From CAILZL01 sp035548495 (lineage in GTDB: Bacteria > Pseudomonadota > Gammaproteobacteria > Steroidobacterales > Steroidobacteraceae), in the NCBI GenBank assembly GCA_035548495.1, contig DASZSV010000036.1, positions 1 to 64,000 of the forward strand: a DNA stretch of 64,000 bases, written 5' to 3'. Shown here piece by piece: positions 1 through 8,040 of the stretch. Both the position numbers and the translations under genes were made by a program. The notes beneath the pieces were generated by a model. That model worked only from the letters and a program-made list of their open reading frames with translations. It was not told the DNA's origin and ran no database searches. Within the stretch, counting starts at the first letter, position 1. Every line of letters begins with the position of its first letter.

Positions 1-813
1 CGGCGTCAACAGTCGATCATGCACGCGCGTATGGGCAATGGCGCCGTCTTGCAGAATGGCCTGGGCGCTTTCATCCAGCAGCTTGGCAATGCCGAAGTCC
101 AGCAGCTTGGGAATGCCATCCTTGCTGACCAGAATGTTCCCCGGCTTCAAGTCCCGGTGCACGATCAGATTGCGATGGGCGTACTGCACCGCTTCGCAGA
201 TCTTCAGGAACAGCCGAATCCGTTCTTCCACACCCAGACGTTGATTGTCACAGTAGCGGTCAATGGGTTCGCCATGCACGTATTCCATGACGAGATATGG
301 TTCATCGAAGAAGGTTTCACCGGCATCCAGCAGCCGGCCAATGTAGGGATGATTGAGATTGGCGAGAATCTGCCGTTCGGCAAAGAAGCGGCGCTGAATC
401 TCATGAGACAACTGGGAGTTGGCCACCACCTTGATGGCCACCTGCGCCGAGTAGGCGCGATCCGCCCGTTCACCGAGATACACCGTGCCGGCGCCGCCAA
501 TGCCGACAATGGCCACCAGCCGGTAATCGCCAATCACCTTGCCCAGCAACTCCACCCGCCGGTCATGGGCAGATCCTTCGAGGGCCTGTTTCACCGCACT
601 GGTGACCGGACCGGGTTTGCCCATGACCTTGGTCTTTACCCCGCGCGAGTCGGCCAGCAATCGCGCATACACCGCCTGACGCAATGCCGTATCCGACCCG
701 CACTCCCGGCTCAGAAACACATCCCGCTCACTCGCAGGCAATTGCGCGGCTTGATTCAACAGGGATTCGATACGGGAAGGGGAGGGATTGCCTGGAATTT
801 CCGTGTCTTGCAT
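1..813 (-). CDS. Serine/threonine protein kinase, N-terminal part (cut by window edge)
   Basis: Reading the minus strand from ATG at 813 gives 271 codons with no stop before the window edge. Residues 14-55 (RIESLLNQAAQLPASERDVF, then CGSDTALR) resemble the short N-terminal region of bacterial Hanks-type kinases that often carry TPR repeats behind the kinase domain. The kinase domain starts near residue 96: glycine loop VGIGGAGTVYLG, VAIK lysine at about 128, catalytic HRDLKPGN at 219-226 and DFGIAK at 239-244. All residues needed for phosphotransfer seen so far are present. The C-terminal part (possible membrane span and sensor or TPR region) lies outside the window, so the substrate and signal are unknown. 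It is divergent from rpoH. Confidence 0.9.
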   Translation of the reverse strand, partial: MQDTEIPGNPSPSRIESLLNQAAQLPASERDVFLSRECGSDTALRQAVYARLLADSRGVKTKVMGKPGPVTSAVKQALEGSAHDRRVELLGKVIGDYRLVAIVGIGGAGTVYLGERADRAYSAQVAIKVVANSQLSHEIQRRFFAERQILANLNHPYIGRLLDAGETFFDEPYLVMEYVHGEPIDRYCDNQRLGVEERIRLFLKICEAVQYAHRNLIVHRDLKPGNILVSKDGIPKLLDFGIAKLLDESAQAILQDGAIAHTRVHDRLLTP

Positions 814-1022
814 TTGGCCAATTGGTCGTTGCGATAATGTTTGTACTTTGCAAGCTCCCTGCAGAAGGGGGGCTACTACGCAGCCGAACACTACCAACCG
901 GCCGCTGGAGTGTCGAGCGGGAGTTGGGGAAATCTCTCGCTGGAAGGATTGGGAGTCTTCCTTTTGGGGGTGTCTGTCCTCTGTGATTTTTGCCAAGATT
1001 TAATCAGGAACTTCGCGCAAGA

Positions 1023-1049
1023 TTAGCACTCGAAGCGCTGGAGTGCTAA
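1023..1049 (+). promoter_or_regulatory. CIRCE element (HrcA operator) in front of rpoH
   Basis: TTAGCACTC, nine bases, then GAGTGCTAA: both arms match the CIRCE consensus exactly, with the canonical 9-bp spacer. CIRCE is the binding site of the heat-shock repressor HrcA. It ends 35 bp before the rpoH start codon. A possible weak sigma-70 promoter is embedded in it (TTAGCA at 1023-1028, 18 bp, TAAACT at 1047-1052), so bound HrcA would block RNA polymerase. The element is seen directly; the regulation is inferred, and hrcA itself is not in this window. Confidence 0.93.
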
Positions 1050-1084
1050 ACTGGGGCTCAATTCTATGGGAGGTCAGCACTATT

Positions 1085-1957
1085 ATGAGTACTGCACTGG
1101 TTGCTCAATCACATGATCTGGTTCTGGCGGGGCCGATAGGCAGCCTTGATGCCTACCTTGAGCGCGTTTCCCGCATTCCTGTTTTAAGCCGTGAACGTGA
1201 AACCGAATTGGCCGAACGTTACCGGCAGACCGAAGATTTGTCTGCTGCTCGTGAATTGGTGTTGTCGCATTTGCGGTTCGTCGTACACATCGCCCGCGGC
1301 TACACCGGTTACGGATTGCCCATTGGTGATTTGATCCAGGAAGGCAATGTGGGACTGATGCGTGCAGTGAAGCGCTTTGATCCCACTGTTGGTGTACGTC
1401 TGGTGTCCTTTGCTGTTCACTGGATTCGTGCAGAGATTCATGAATATGTGTTGCGCAATTGGCGTCTGGTCAAAGTGGCGACCACCAAGTCGCAACGCAA
1501 ACTGTTTTTCAATCTGCGCAAATTCAAGAAGAACCTTGGATGGTTGTCTGACGCTGAAACAAAAGCGGTAGCGGAAGATCTGGGCGTGACACCACGGGAA
1601 GTTACCGAGATGGAAAAGCGTCTCACCTCACGCGACTTGTCATTTGATCCGGCGCCTGATGCGGATGAAGACGAAGGCAGTTATTCGCCGGGCGCTTATC
1701 TCGCACAGCCCGACGCAGATCCGTCACAGCTTGTTGAGCGCGAACAGTTTGATGATGACACGACCGAAAAGTTGAGCAACGCATTGATGCAACTGGACGA
1801 ACGCAGCCAGCACATCGTACGCACGCGCTGGATGAGTGATGACAAGGCCACGCTACATGATCTCGCTGATCAATACGGCGTTTCTGCTGAACGTATTCGC
1901 CAGATTGAAAACAACGCCATCAAGAAGTTGCGGTCAATGATTGTTGAGATGGCTTGA
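1085..1957 (+). CDS. rpoH: RNA polymerase heat-shock sigma factor RpoH (sigma-32)
   Basis: 290-residue sigma-70-family factor that directs RNA polymerase to heat-shock promoters. The start is the ATG at 1085, because GGGAGGT (1068-1074) sits at ribosome-binding distance and the protein then opens with MSTALVAQSH; an upstream in-frame start at 1043 would add 14 poorly placed residues. Region 2 runs through RFDPTVGVRLVSFAVHWIRA. The RpoH box QRKLFFNLR is at residues 137-145 and separates RpoH from other sigma-70 members. Region 4.2 (GVSAERIRQIENNAIKKL) ends the protein. The length is usual for the family (about 285). A perfect CIRCE operator lies just upstream, which ties sigma-32 synthesis to HrcA. 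No ftsX partner is seen upstream; the neighbour is a divergent kinase. Confidence 0.97.
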   Translation: MSTALVAQSHDLVLAGPIGSLDAYLERVSRIPVLSRERETELAERYRQTEDLSAARELVLSHLRFVVHIARGYTGYGLPIGDLIQEGNVGLMRAVKRFDPTVGVRLVSFAVHWIRAEIHEYVLRNWRLVKVATTKSQRKLFFNLRKFKKNLGWLSDAETKAVAEDLGVTPREVTEMEKRLTSRDLSFDPAPDADEDEGSYSPGAYLAQPDADPSQLVEREQFDDDTTEKLSNALMQLDERSQHIVRTRWMSDDKATLHDLADQYGVSAERIRQIENNAIKKLRSMIVEMA

Positions 1958-1988
1958 TTTATTGCAACAATTGTTAAAAAGCAGCGTT

Positions 1989-3449
1989 TCAAATTGGTGA
2001 AAGCAAGGGGTCCCATCCCTTGCCGGCTGACTGTGGCGATTGGGGAGTTTCCTGGCTCGGGTTCAAACCGGCCGAATTTTCCTTGGCATTACATCGTGTC
2101 GTTTTAAGAGCAGCGCACAGGTAGTGTTTCTTCACATACTCACCGTAACCATCCGTTGGCGTGCCAAAGTTGTCCTTGATAAGTTGATTCTCAAGCAACG
2201 CCGTTGCCGAGAATGTCCAGCCGAGATAGGAAATGCCCAATGCATCCAAATGTGGTAGAAGAGACGATACAAATGGCGCTCCTGTTGTTCCCGGTGAGTT
2301 CTTATCTCCGAATTCAGTAACGATGACGGGATATCCGGCTGCTAAAATTGCACTTGCGTACGAATACGCACGTTCATCGCACCACGGGCCAGGGAAGTTA
2401 TAGCAACGCTCGCCCCATTTGAACTCCTTTCCAGGAAAGGCATGCCAAGCTGCTGCAGTCTGATTGAGGGGGTCTATGGCTTTATAAGTCAACCACAATT
2501 CAAGATCGGATGAGTGGGAGATGCTCCCTTGCAGTATGACATTCGTCGCGCCGGTACTACGTACCGTGTCCAGCAATTGCTGCATTCCCGCCGAACGCCA
2601 GGTGTGCTTTTTCAACGAGGGCCACAGAGGAAGATACAAGTTCACCACGGTTCCGTCGCGAAGCGCCTGCCATGCTGATCTCTTGTTACCTTTGAAGTAA
2701 GGCCATTCATCAATGTAAGGGTTGTTAAATAACTCAAACATCACATTGGGATAATCCTTGTATGTACTCGCCAGCTCCTTCCAGAATTCTGGCGCATGAT
2801 CCTGATCAGGCAGCGGGTTGAGTTCAAATGCGCACTGCGTACTGATGCCGTTGGCAGCATTACTGTAGTCATCCGGAGCTGTGGCATGCAGATCGAGTAT
2901 CACATATAGATTCTCAGCAGTTGCCCTGTCTACTATTTCTTTCAGACGTTTTTTGTAATTGTGGCCGGGGTCGGCATCATGGATGTTACCGGCCTTTCTG
3001 AAGACGGGGCCAGTGAATGGCCAAACACACTTCAGGCCAAGATAAGAAATTTCATTAAGCGGTATACGAATGACATTTACACGCCACTGATGCAATGCTC
3101 CCCAGGTTGAGTCGACTACAGTGGGTAAGGGATTGGCAGGACTAACTCCGGCTATTGCGATGTATTCCATTCCCATGAGGTTTACGCCGCGCAGTTGAAC
3201 TATTTCTCCGCGTTCATTGCGAAACTTGTTTCCGTCGATTCTGATTGCCAAACGGCGTTGCTGATTCTTCCCAGTATTGGAATTGTCACTTGAATTCGTC
3301 AATCGTTGTTCTGTTACAGCAGAGTTGTGGTCACAGCCTTGCAACGTCAAGGATAGTAGTCCTGCGCAGATGACAGCCGTGATGAGAGGTGGTATGTGGG
3401 TCATTTCCGGAAAGTGCAGAGATGCAAGATTGATTCGTTGTGGCATCAT
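1989..3449 (-). CDS. GH5-like (cellulase family) lipoprotein, acid/base motif altered
   Basis: Secreted glycoside hydrolase family 5-type (beta/alpha)8 barrel of about 486 residues. The GH5 landmarks are an N-terminal LRGVNLMGMEY strand, VILDLH, the site after strand 4 and the nucleophile strand IVTEFG. The usual strand-4 NEP motif reads ELFNNPY: the acid/base glutamate is asparagine (codon AAC at 2721-2723). The N-terminus has a hydrophobic stretch ending in LTLQGC, a plausible but imperfect lipobox. Start is uncertain: ATG at 3449 puts the cysteine at position 39, ATG at 3404 puts it at 24, ATG at 3488 is also in frame; none has a strong ribosome site. The gene is tail-to-tail with rpoH. 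It may be a weak or non-catalytic glycan binder, or use an altered mechanism. Confidence 0.8.
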   Translation of the reverse strand: MMPQRINLASLHFPEMTHIPPLITAVICAGLLSLTLQGCDHNSAVTEQRLTNSSDNSNTGKNQQRRLAIRIDGNKFRNERGEIVQLRGVNLMGMEYIAIAGVSPANPLPTVVDSTWGALHQWRVNVIRIPLNEISYLGLKCVWPFTGPVFRKAGNIHDADPGHNYKKRLKEIVDRATAENLYVILDLHATAPDDYSNAANGISTQCAFELNPLPDQDHAPEFWKELASTYKDYPNVMFELFNNPYIDEWPYFKGNKRSAWQALRDGTVVNLYLPLWPSLKKHTWRSAGMQQLLDTVRSTGATNVILQGSISHSSDLELWLTYKAIDPLNQTAAAWHAFPGKEFKWGERCYNFPGPWCDERAYSYASAILAAGYPVIVTEFGDKNSPGTTGAPFVSSLLPHLDALGISYLGWTFSATALLENQLIKDNFGTPTDGYGEYVKKHYLCAALKTTRCNAKENSAGLNPSQETPQSPQSAGKGWDPLLSPI

Positions 3450-3670
3450 TTTAGCAAGTTTGAGCAATCCTTTGTTTTCAACAGTCATAAGGCATCCATC
3501 TGTTGCGGAGAACAAGACATTAAAACCCGGTGTACCCGTATTGTTCTACAACTGCACCGGCAAATGTTAACAAGACCGTTACTAACAATGGATAATCCCG
3601 TACTTGCCGACGAGAGCGTCCTTGTTCCGCCGGTTGTATTCAACCATGAGCAACATCAACGAGAGTTACC

Positions 3671-5596
3671 ATGAAAACAATATTGAGGGGTCTGCTTGTT
3701 ACACTGACGTTTTCAATGTGCATGGCGGCATCGGCACAAACGCCGCAACTGTCAAAGGGGCATTACAGGAATTTCGCGGTGTCAATTTATATTCCCGTGC
3801 ATATCGTAAATACCTTTGCTGAGCCGGGAAGGCTGGAGTCCGAGTGGCAGCAGATCAGTTCGCAATTGAATGTCGACAAGGTATATATCGAATCACAGCG
3901 TTCGCGCGAACTGGCCAGCGACGAGTTGCTGGACAAGGTGAAGCAGTTCTTCATTGATCATGGTGTAAAGGTTGCCGGCGGCATTACCTATTCCGATGTG
4001 CCGGATGGCTGGCAATTCCGGTCGTTTTGCTACACCGATCCCAAGGATCGCGAGTTCATCAAAAAGGCCACGCAACAATTGGCGCGTCATTTTGATGAAA
4101 TCATTCTTGATGATTTTTACTTTGTAACGACCAAGAATGAATCAGACATCAAGGCAAAGGGCAATCAGAGTTGGACGGACTTCCGTCTGAAGTTGCTTGA
4201 TGATGCCGCGCGCGAGCTGATTGTTGGTGCCGCAAAGGCGGTGAATCCTCACGTGAAGGTCATTATCAAGTATCCCAACTGGTACGAACACTTTGCCGGA
4301 CTGGGGTTCGATCTCGATCAGGGACCGAAAATTTTTGATGGTATCTACACTGGTACTGAGACCCGCGATCCCAGCGGCACAAACCAGTTTCTGCAACAGT
4401 ACGAGAGCTATCAGATCATCCGTTACTTTGAAAACATTGCACCGGGCCGCAATGGCGGCGGCTGGGTGGATACATACGGTATCAGTAATGTGGATCGATA
4501 TGCAGAACAACTGTGGGACACGGTGCTGGCAAAAGCCAGAGAAATGACATTATTCCAGTGGAGCGACTTGCTAAAGCCTGCGGAGCCGGGGCATCGTGAG
4601 GCATGGGCATTTGATTCACCATCGTTTGACTGGCAGCAGATGCTCAAGCATGTGCAGGCAGGTGATAACGAGCCTGCAACACTGGCAAGGGCTGCAGGTT
4701 ATGCGCTGGATCAGATTGATCCTGTTATCACGCATCTGGGCAAGCCGATTGGCGTGAAGAGCTATCGTCCGCCACATGCAACGGGCGAAGACTTTCTGCA
4801 TAACTATCTTGGCATGATCGGGATTCCTGTCGATCTGTATCCCGCTTTTCCCGACGATGCGCCAGTTGTACTGCTGACGGAAGATGCCAAGGATGATCCG
4901 AAGATTGTTGATCGCATCAAGCAACATCTGCGCAAGGGAAACAGCGTGATTATCACATCGGGTTTGTATCAGGCGCTGCAAGATCGTGGTATCAGGGACA
5001 TTGTCGAAATGAATGTCACCGGCCGCCGCTTCATTGCTGATGGATATGCGACAGGCTTTGCGCCGCTGGATCGTTTTGCACTGAGCAACAAGGTCACCGG
5101 TGCTGCGCCGGTCTTGTTTCCGCAAGTGGATTTTCTGACCAACGATGCATGGGCATTGATCAATGGCATGTCGGATGGCGTGGGTTATCCATTGATGCTG
5201 GTGGATCGCTATGGTGATCACGGACATCTGTTTGTCTGGACCATTCCAGATAACTTCCACGACTTGTATCAATTGCCGGTCGCCGTGACAGCTGCTATCA
5301 AGAATGTGGTGATGCATGGATTCCCCGTGCGTCTTGACGGCCCAGCACAGGTATCGTTATTTGCTTACGACAACAAGACGCTGGTGGTGCAATCATTTCG
5401 CGATGAGGCAGTCTCAGTGAAAATATCCACACTGGGATCTGATCTGCACTTGCGTGATCTGGTCACGGGTGAGGTGATTGCTGGACAGCCGCCAGTCGAG
5501 AAGACAGCATACCGGCAAAATGTGATGGAGCAACGCGTGTCGTTTGATGTGGCATTGCATCCACACAGTTATCGCGCGTTCATCGTTGAACCTTGA
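3671..5596 (+). CDS. Secreted protein of unknown family, probably carbohydrate-related
   Basis: 641 residues, starting MKTILRGLLVTLTFSMCMAA with a clear Sec signal peptide cleaved after about ASAQ. GAGAG at 3661-3665 supports the ATG at 3671. I do not recognise the family with certainty. The first half has the feel of a TIM-barrel hydrolase: alternating strands and helices with DEIILDDFYF, VKVIIKYPNWYE and MTLFQWSDLL, which resemble barrel strand ends carrying acidic residues. The middle (PDDAPVVLLTED to GNSVIITSGL) resembles a glutamine-amidotransferase-like or beta-galactosidase trimerisation-type Rossmann domain. The end (from about 540) looks like a beta-sandwich. Divergent from the GH5-like gene and convergent with a sugar epimerase-like gene, which suggests a role with glycans. 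Function is not assigned. Confidence 0.75.
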   Translation: MKTILRGLLVTLTFSMCMAASAQTPQLSKGHYRNFAVSIYIPVHIVNTFAEPGRLESEWQQISSQLNVDKVYIESQRSRELASDELLDKVKQFFIDHGVKVAGGITYSDVPDGWQFRSFCYTDPKDREFIKKATQQLARHFDEIILDDFYFVTTKNESDIKAKGNQSWTDFRLKLLDDAARELIVGAAKAVNPHVKVIIKYPNWYEHFAGLGFDLDQGPKIFDGIYTGTETRDPSGTNQFLQQYESYQIIRYFENIAPGRNGGGWVDTYGISNVDRYAEQLWDTVLAKAREMTLFQWSDLLKPAEPGHREAWAFDSPSFDWQQMLKHVQAGDNEPATLARAAGYALDQIDPVITHLGKPIGVKSYRPPHATGEDFLHNYLGMIGIPVDLYPAFPDDAPVVLLTEDAKDDPKIVDRIKQHLRKGNSVIITSGLYQALQDRGIRDIVEMNVTGRRFIADGYATGFAPLDRFALSNKVTGAAPVLFPQVDFLTNDAWALINGMSDGVGYPLMLVDRYGDHGHLFVWTIPDNFHDLYQLPVAVTAAIKNVVMHGFPVRLDGPAQVSLFAYDNKTLVVQSFRDEAVSVKISTLGSDLHLRDLVTGEVIAGQPPVEKTAYRQNVMEQRVSFDVALHPHSYRAFIVEP

Positions 5597-5614
5597 GTTC
5601 ACTGTGTTATCTGT

Positions 5615-5645
5615 GTTCCCGGCTTTGCATGATGCAGCCGGGAAC
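5615..5645. terminator. Hairpin between convergent genes (possible two-way terminator)
   Basis: GTTCCCGGCT (5615-5624) and AGCCGGGAAC (5636-5645) are perfect 10-bp complements around an 11-base loop. It lies exactly between the stop codons of two convergent genes. There is no clear T-run on either side, so intrinsic termination is only a suggestion. Confidence 0.5.
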
Positions 5646-5646
5646 A

Positions 5647-6546
5647 TCATGATTTCAGATGGGCAAGATAATGGACGCTGCTTGCAAGTGAATCAAAGAT
5701 CGGTGTGATGTAAGGCGGCTCCTGTTCGAGAATATAATGCTCGACGCCAATGCTGTTCGCAGTTTTCAGCAACGATGGCCAGTCGAGAATGCCCTGACCG
5801 AGTGGCACATTGGGTATTGATTCAGGTGCGGCATTGCCTGGTCTGGATTTCAGATCTTTCAAATGCAGTGAAACAATACGCTGCGAGTATCTGTGCATCA
5901 GATCCAGAGGTGAAACGCCTGCTGCCACGGCCCAGCCAATATCCAGTTGAATCTTGACCCATTCCGGATGAGTCAGGCGCAACAGTTCATCATATACAAC
6001 CACATTATCGACGCGGTGAAATTCAACGCAGTAGTTGTGATACGCGAATTGAATGCCGCGAGTCTTTGCTTTTTCACCAAAGCGGTTGAACAGTTCCGCA
6101 TTGGCTTTCCAGTCATCCATGGTGAACGAATGCATGTACTGGTTCCAGGGCCACTTGCTGCTTTCCGGATTCAGTGATTTGGGCGTGGAACACACGATGT
6201 ATTGCAGATTCAGCTTTGTGGCGAAATCAAGTATCTCGTCGGGCCGGGTTTCAAGATCAGTTGCACTGTGATGGCCGCTGATGCAATTGAGGTTCAATGA
6301 ATCCGCAATGTTCTTGATCTGTTCTGCCGGTTTGCCGAAGTAACCTGCAAATTCGATTTCGCGAAAACCAGTGTCGGCCACGCGCTTCAATGTTCCTGCA
6401 AAATCCTGTGCAAGCTCGGCACGCACTGCAAACAATTGCAGGCCCAATGGTTTATTGAAGGACGTTCCCCGCGCGACCACTGGCATCAGCGAGGTTGCAA
6501 TCATGCTGGCACTCGAAGCAGCCAGAAATTTTCGGCGTGTGATCAT
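5647..6546 (-). CDS. Tat-exported sugar phosphate isomerase/epimerase-like TIM barrel
   Basis: 299 residues from the ATG at 6546. It begins MITRRKFLAASSASMIATS, a twin-arginine signal (RRKFL), so it is likely folded before export. The rest fits the xylose-isomerase-like AP-endonuclease 2 family: GLQLFAVR, REIEFAGYFG, SGHHSA, FAYHNYCVEF, IQLDIGWAVAAG, IVSLHLKDLK and ILEQEPP carry the His, Glu and Asp metal ligands expected at barrel strand ends. Members act on keto/aldo sugars or inositols; the substrate here is unknown. An upstream in-frame start at 6627 would bury the Tat signal and is rejected. It is convergent with the unknown secreted protein and may act on a periplasmic product of that locus. 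Confidence 0.85.
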   Translation of the reverse strand: MITRRKFLAASSASMIATSLMPVVARGTSFNKPLGLQLFAVRAELAQDFAGTLKRVADTGFREIEFAGYFGKPAEQIKNIADSLNLNCISGHHSATDLETRPDEILDFATKLNLQYIVCSTPKSLNPESSKWPWNQYMHSFTMDDWKANAELFNRFGEKAKTRGIQFAYHNYCVEFHRVDNVVVYDELLRLTHPEWVKIQLDIGWAVAAGVSPLDLMHRYSQRIVSLHLKDLKSRPGNAAPESIPNVPLGQGILDWPSLLKTANSIGVEHYILEQEPPYITPIFDSLASSVHYLAHLKS

Positions 6547-6621
6547 GATAATTGATGTCTTGCAGTGCCCGGACGCAGTACATGCTACCGGATTACCCGC
6601 GTCAAGCGTGGAACTAACGAA

Positions 6622-6652
6622 CAACAAAAAAGCCCGCTGGAAGCGGGCTTTA
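6622..6652 (-). terminator. Rho-independent terminator of rpmB-rpmG
   Basis: On the minus strand AAGCCCGC, a 5-base loop (TTCCA) and GCGGGCTT form a strong stem followed by a T-rich tract (TTTTTGTTG). It lies about 24 bp past the rpmG stop codon. Confidence 0.88.
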
Positions 6653-6675
6653 TCGTCTGTATCTCTGAAGCAGGA

Positions 6676-6831
6676 TTACTTGATCTTTGCTTCCTTGTAC
6701 ACCACGTGCTTTTTCACCTTGGGATCGTACTTTTTCACTTCCATCTTGTCAGGATGAAGACGCTTGTTCTTGGTCGTGGTGTAATAATGGCCGGTGCCGG
6801 CGGAAGAAACCAGTTTGATCTTGTCGCGCAT
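6676..6831 (-). CDS. rpmG: 50S ribosomal protein L33
   Basis: 51-residue basic protein MRDKIKLVSSAGTGHYYTTT, ending KHVVYKEAKIK, the normal size and pattern of bacterial L33 in the large ribosomal subunit near the E site. It has no CxxC zinc pairs, so it is the zinc-independent (C-minus) form. It follows rpmB after 16 bp, in the usual rpmB-rpmG operon, and is closed by a rho-independent terminator. Confidence 0.96.
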   Translation of the reverse strand: MRDKIKLVSSAGTGHYYTTTKNKRLHPDKMEVKKYDPKVKKHVVYKEAKIK

Positions 6832-6847
6832 GTTGGCTCCTTAAAAC

Positions 6848-7084
6848 TCAGACTTTGACGCCCGTGGCGCGCAGTTCGGCAACCACAGCATCAATGCCTT
6901 TCTTTTCGATGGTACGCAGACCCGCATGGGAAACACGCAGGCTGACATAACGGCGTTCGCTTTCCAGCCAGAAACGCTGCTGGTGCAAATTAGGCAAAAA
7001 GCGGCGGCGGCGGCGGTTGTTGGCGTGCGACACCGTGTTTCCGGTCATGGGTGCCTTACCGGTGACTTGGCAAACTCTCGACAT
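6848..7084 (-). CDS. rpmB: 50S ribosomal protein L28
   Basis: 78-residue protein from ATG at 7084: MSRVCQVTGKAPMTGNTVSH, then a run of arginines (NNRRRRRFLPNL) and a C-terminal helix ending ELRATGVKV. This is standard L28, which sits at the base of the large subunit. A longer in-frame extension to 7192 starts far from any ribosome site and is not supported. First gene of the rpmB-rpmG operon; radC lies 94 bp upstream on the same strand. Confidence 0.97.
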   Translation of the reverse strand: MSRVCQVTGKAPMTGNTVSHANNRRRRRFLPNLHQQRFWLESERRYVSLRVSHAGLRTIEKKGIDAVVAELRATGVKV

Positions 7085-7178
7085 GGCGATTTCCTCTGGT
7101 GCCGGGGTAGTCCCCGGCAAAATTGAGTCGCGCTTTATACCAGCGACGGAGGCGCGCGGCAAGCCGGAATCCGAGAAA

Positions 7179-7853
7179 TTACAGTAATCCACGCTCGGCG
7201 AATGATTCGCAATGGCTGTCGCCCACTACGAGGTGATCGAGTAACCGTATATCCAGCAACTCCAGCGCCGCTTTCAATTTGCGGGTGATGATTTCGTCTG
7301 CCTGACTGGGTTCTGCAACCCCGGAAGGGTGATTGTGCGCGAGAATGACGGCAGCCGCATTGTGGGCGAGGGCGCGTTTGATCACTTCGCGCGGATGAAC
7401 GCTGGCACCATCGAGTGTGCCACGGAACAACTCTTCAAACGCCACCACCCGGTGCCGGGTATCGAGAAACAGGCAGCAAAAAACTTCGTGTCCAAGGTCG
7501 CGCAGGCGAGCGTGCAAAAAATCGCGTGTAGCCTGCGGATTGGTTAATACCGGACCACTGCGCATCATTTCAGCAAAGTGCCGCCGGGCCAGTTCCAGAA
7601 CGGCTTGCAGGGTGGCATAGCGCGCTTCGCCCATGCCAGGTGTCGCGCATAACGTGGTTTTGTCAGCGGTCAACAGCCCGCGCACAGAACCGAATCGTGC
7701 CAGCATATCCCGTGCGACATCCAGTGCGCTGCGCCCCTGTGTACCGGTGCGCAGAAAAATGGCAATCAGTTCGGTTTCGCTCAAGGCTTGTGGCCCCAGT
7801 CGCAACAACTTTTCACGCGGGCGGTCTTGAGCAGGCCAGTCTTTGATGGACAT
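7179..7853 (-). CDS. radC: RadC family JAB/MPN-domain protein
   Basis: 224 residues, full length for the family. The N-terminal helix-hairpin-helix-like part (LIAIFLRTGTQGRSALDVAR, then TPGMGEARYATL) is followed by the MPN+/JAMM metalloprotease-like domain: the HxHx(7)SxxD signature reads AHNHPSGVAEPSQAD. The old link to DNA repair is not established; the biochemical role of the family is unsettled. Gene order radC-rpmB-rpmG on one strand, with coaBC divergent, is typical of gammaproteobacteria and helps place the window in that class. Confidence 0.95.
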   Translation of the reverse strand: MSIKDWPAQDRPREKLLRLGPQALSETELIAIFLRTGTQGRSALDVARDMLARFGSVRGLLTADKTTLCATPGMGEARYATLQAVLELARRHFAEMMRSGPVLTNPQATRDFLHARLRDLGHEVFCCLFLDTRHRVVAFEELFRGTLDGASVHPREVIKRALAHNAAAVILAHNHPSGVAEPSQADEIITRKLKAALELLDIRLLDHLVVGDSHCESFAERGLL

Positions 7854-8040
7854 GAGGCTTCCTTGCAGTGTTTCGATAGGCGCAGAGTATGGCCTTAAGT
7901 ACAGCGGACAAGGCCGGCCAAATCACGGCTGTGACGCAGAAAAAGCCAGTGAAACAACCAATTCTCACCATCCAACAAGCATGAGCACATGACAATCGGC
8001 TGTTTGCCGCGTTAGCCGGGCATTGGCAATATCAACCATC

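Noticed and set aside
19..837. 272-codon open frame on the + strand
   Set aside because: It is antisense to a clear Ser/Thr kinase with all catalytic motifs; the + frame has no recognisable domain.
7813..8022. Short minus-strand frame upstream of radC and TTG start upstream of coaBC
   Set aside because: No ribosome site or domain; the space is a divergent promoter region.
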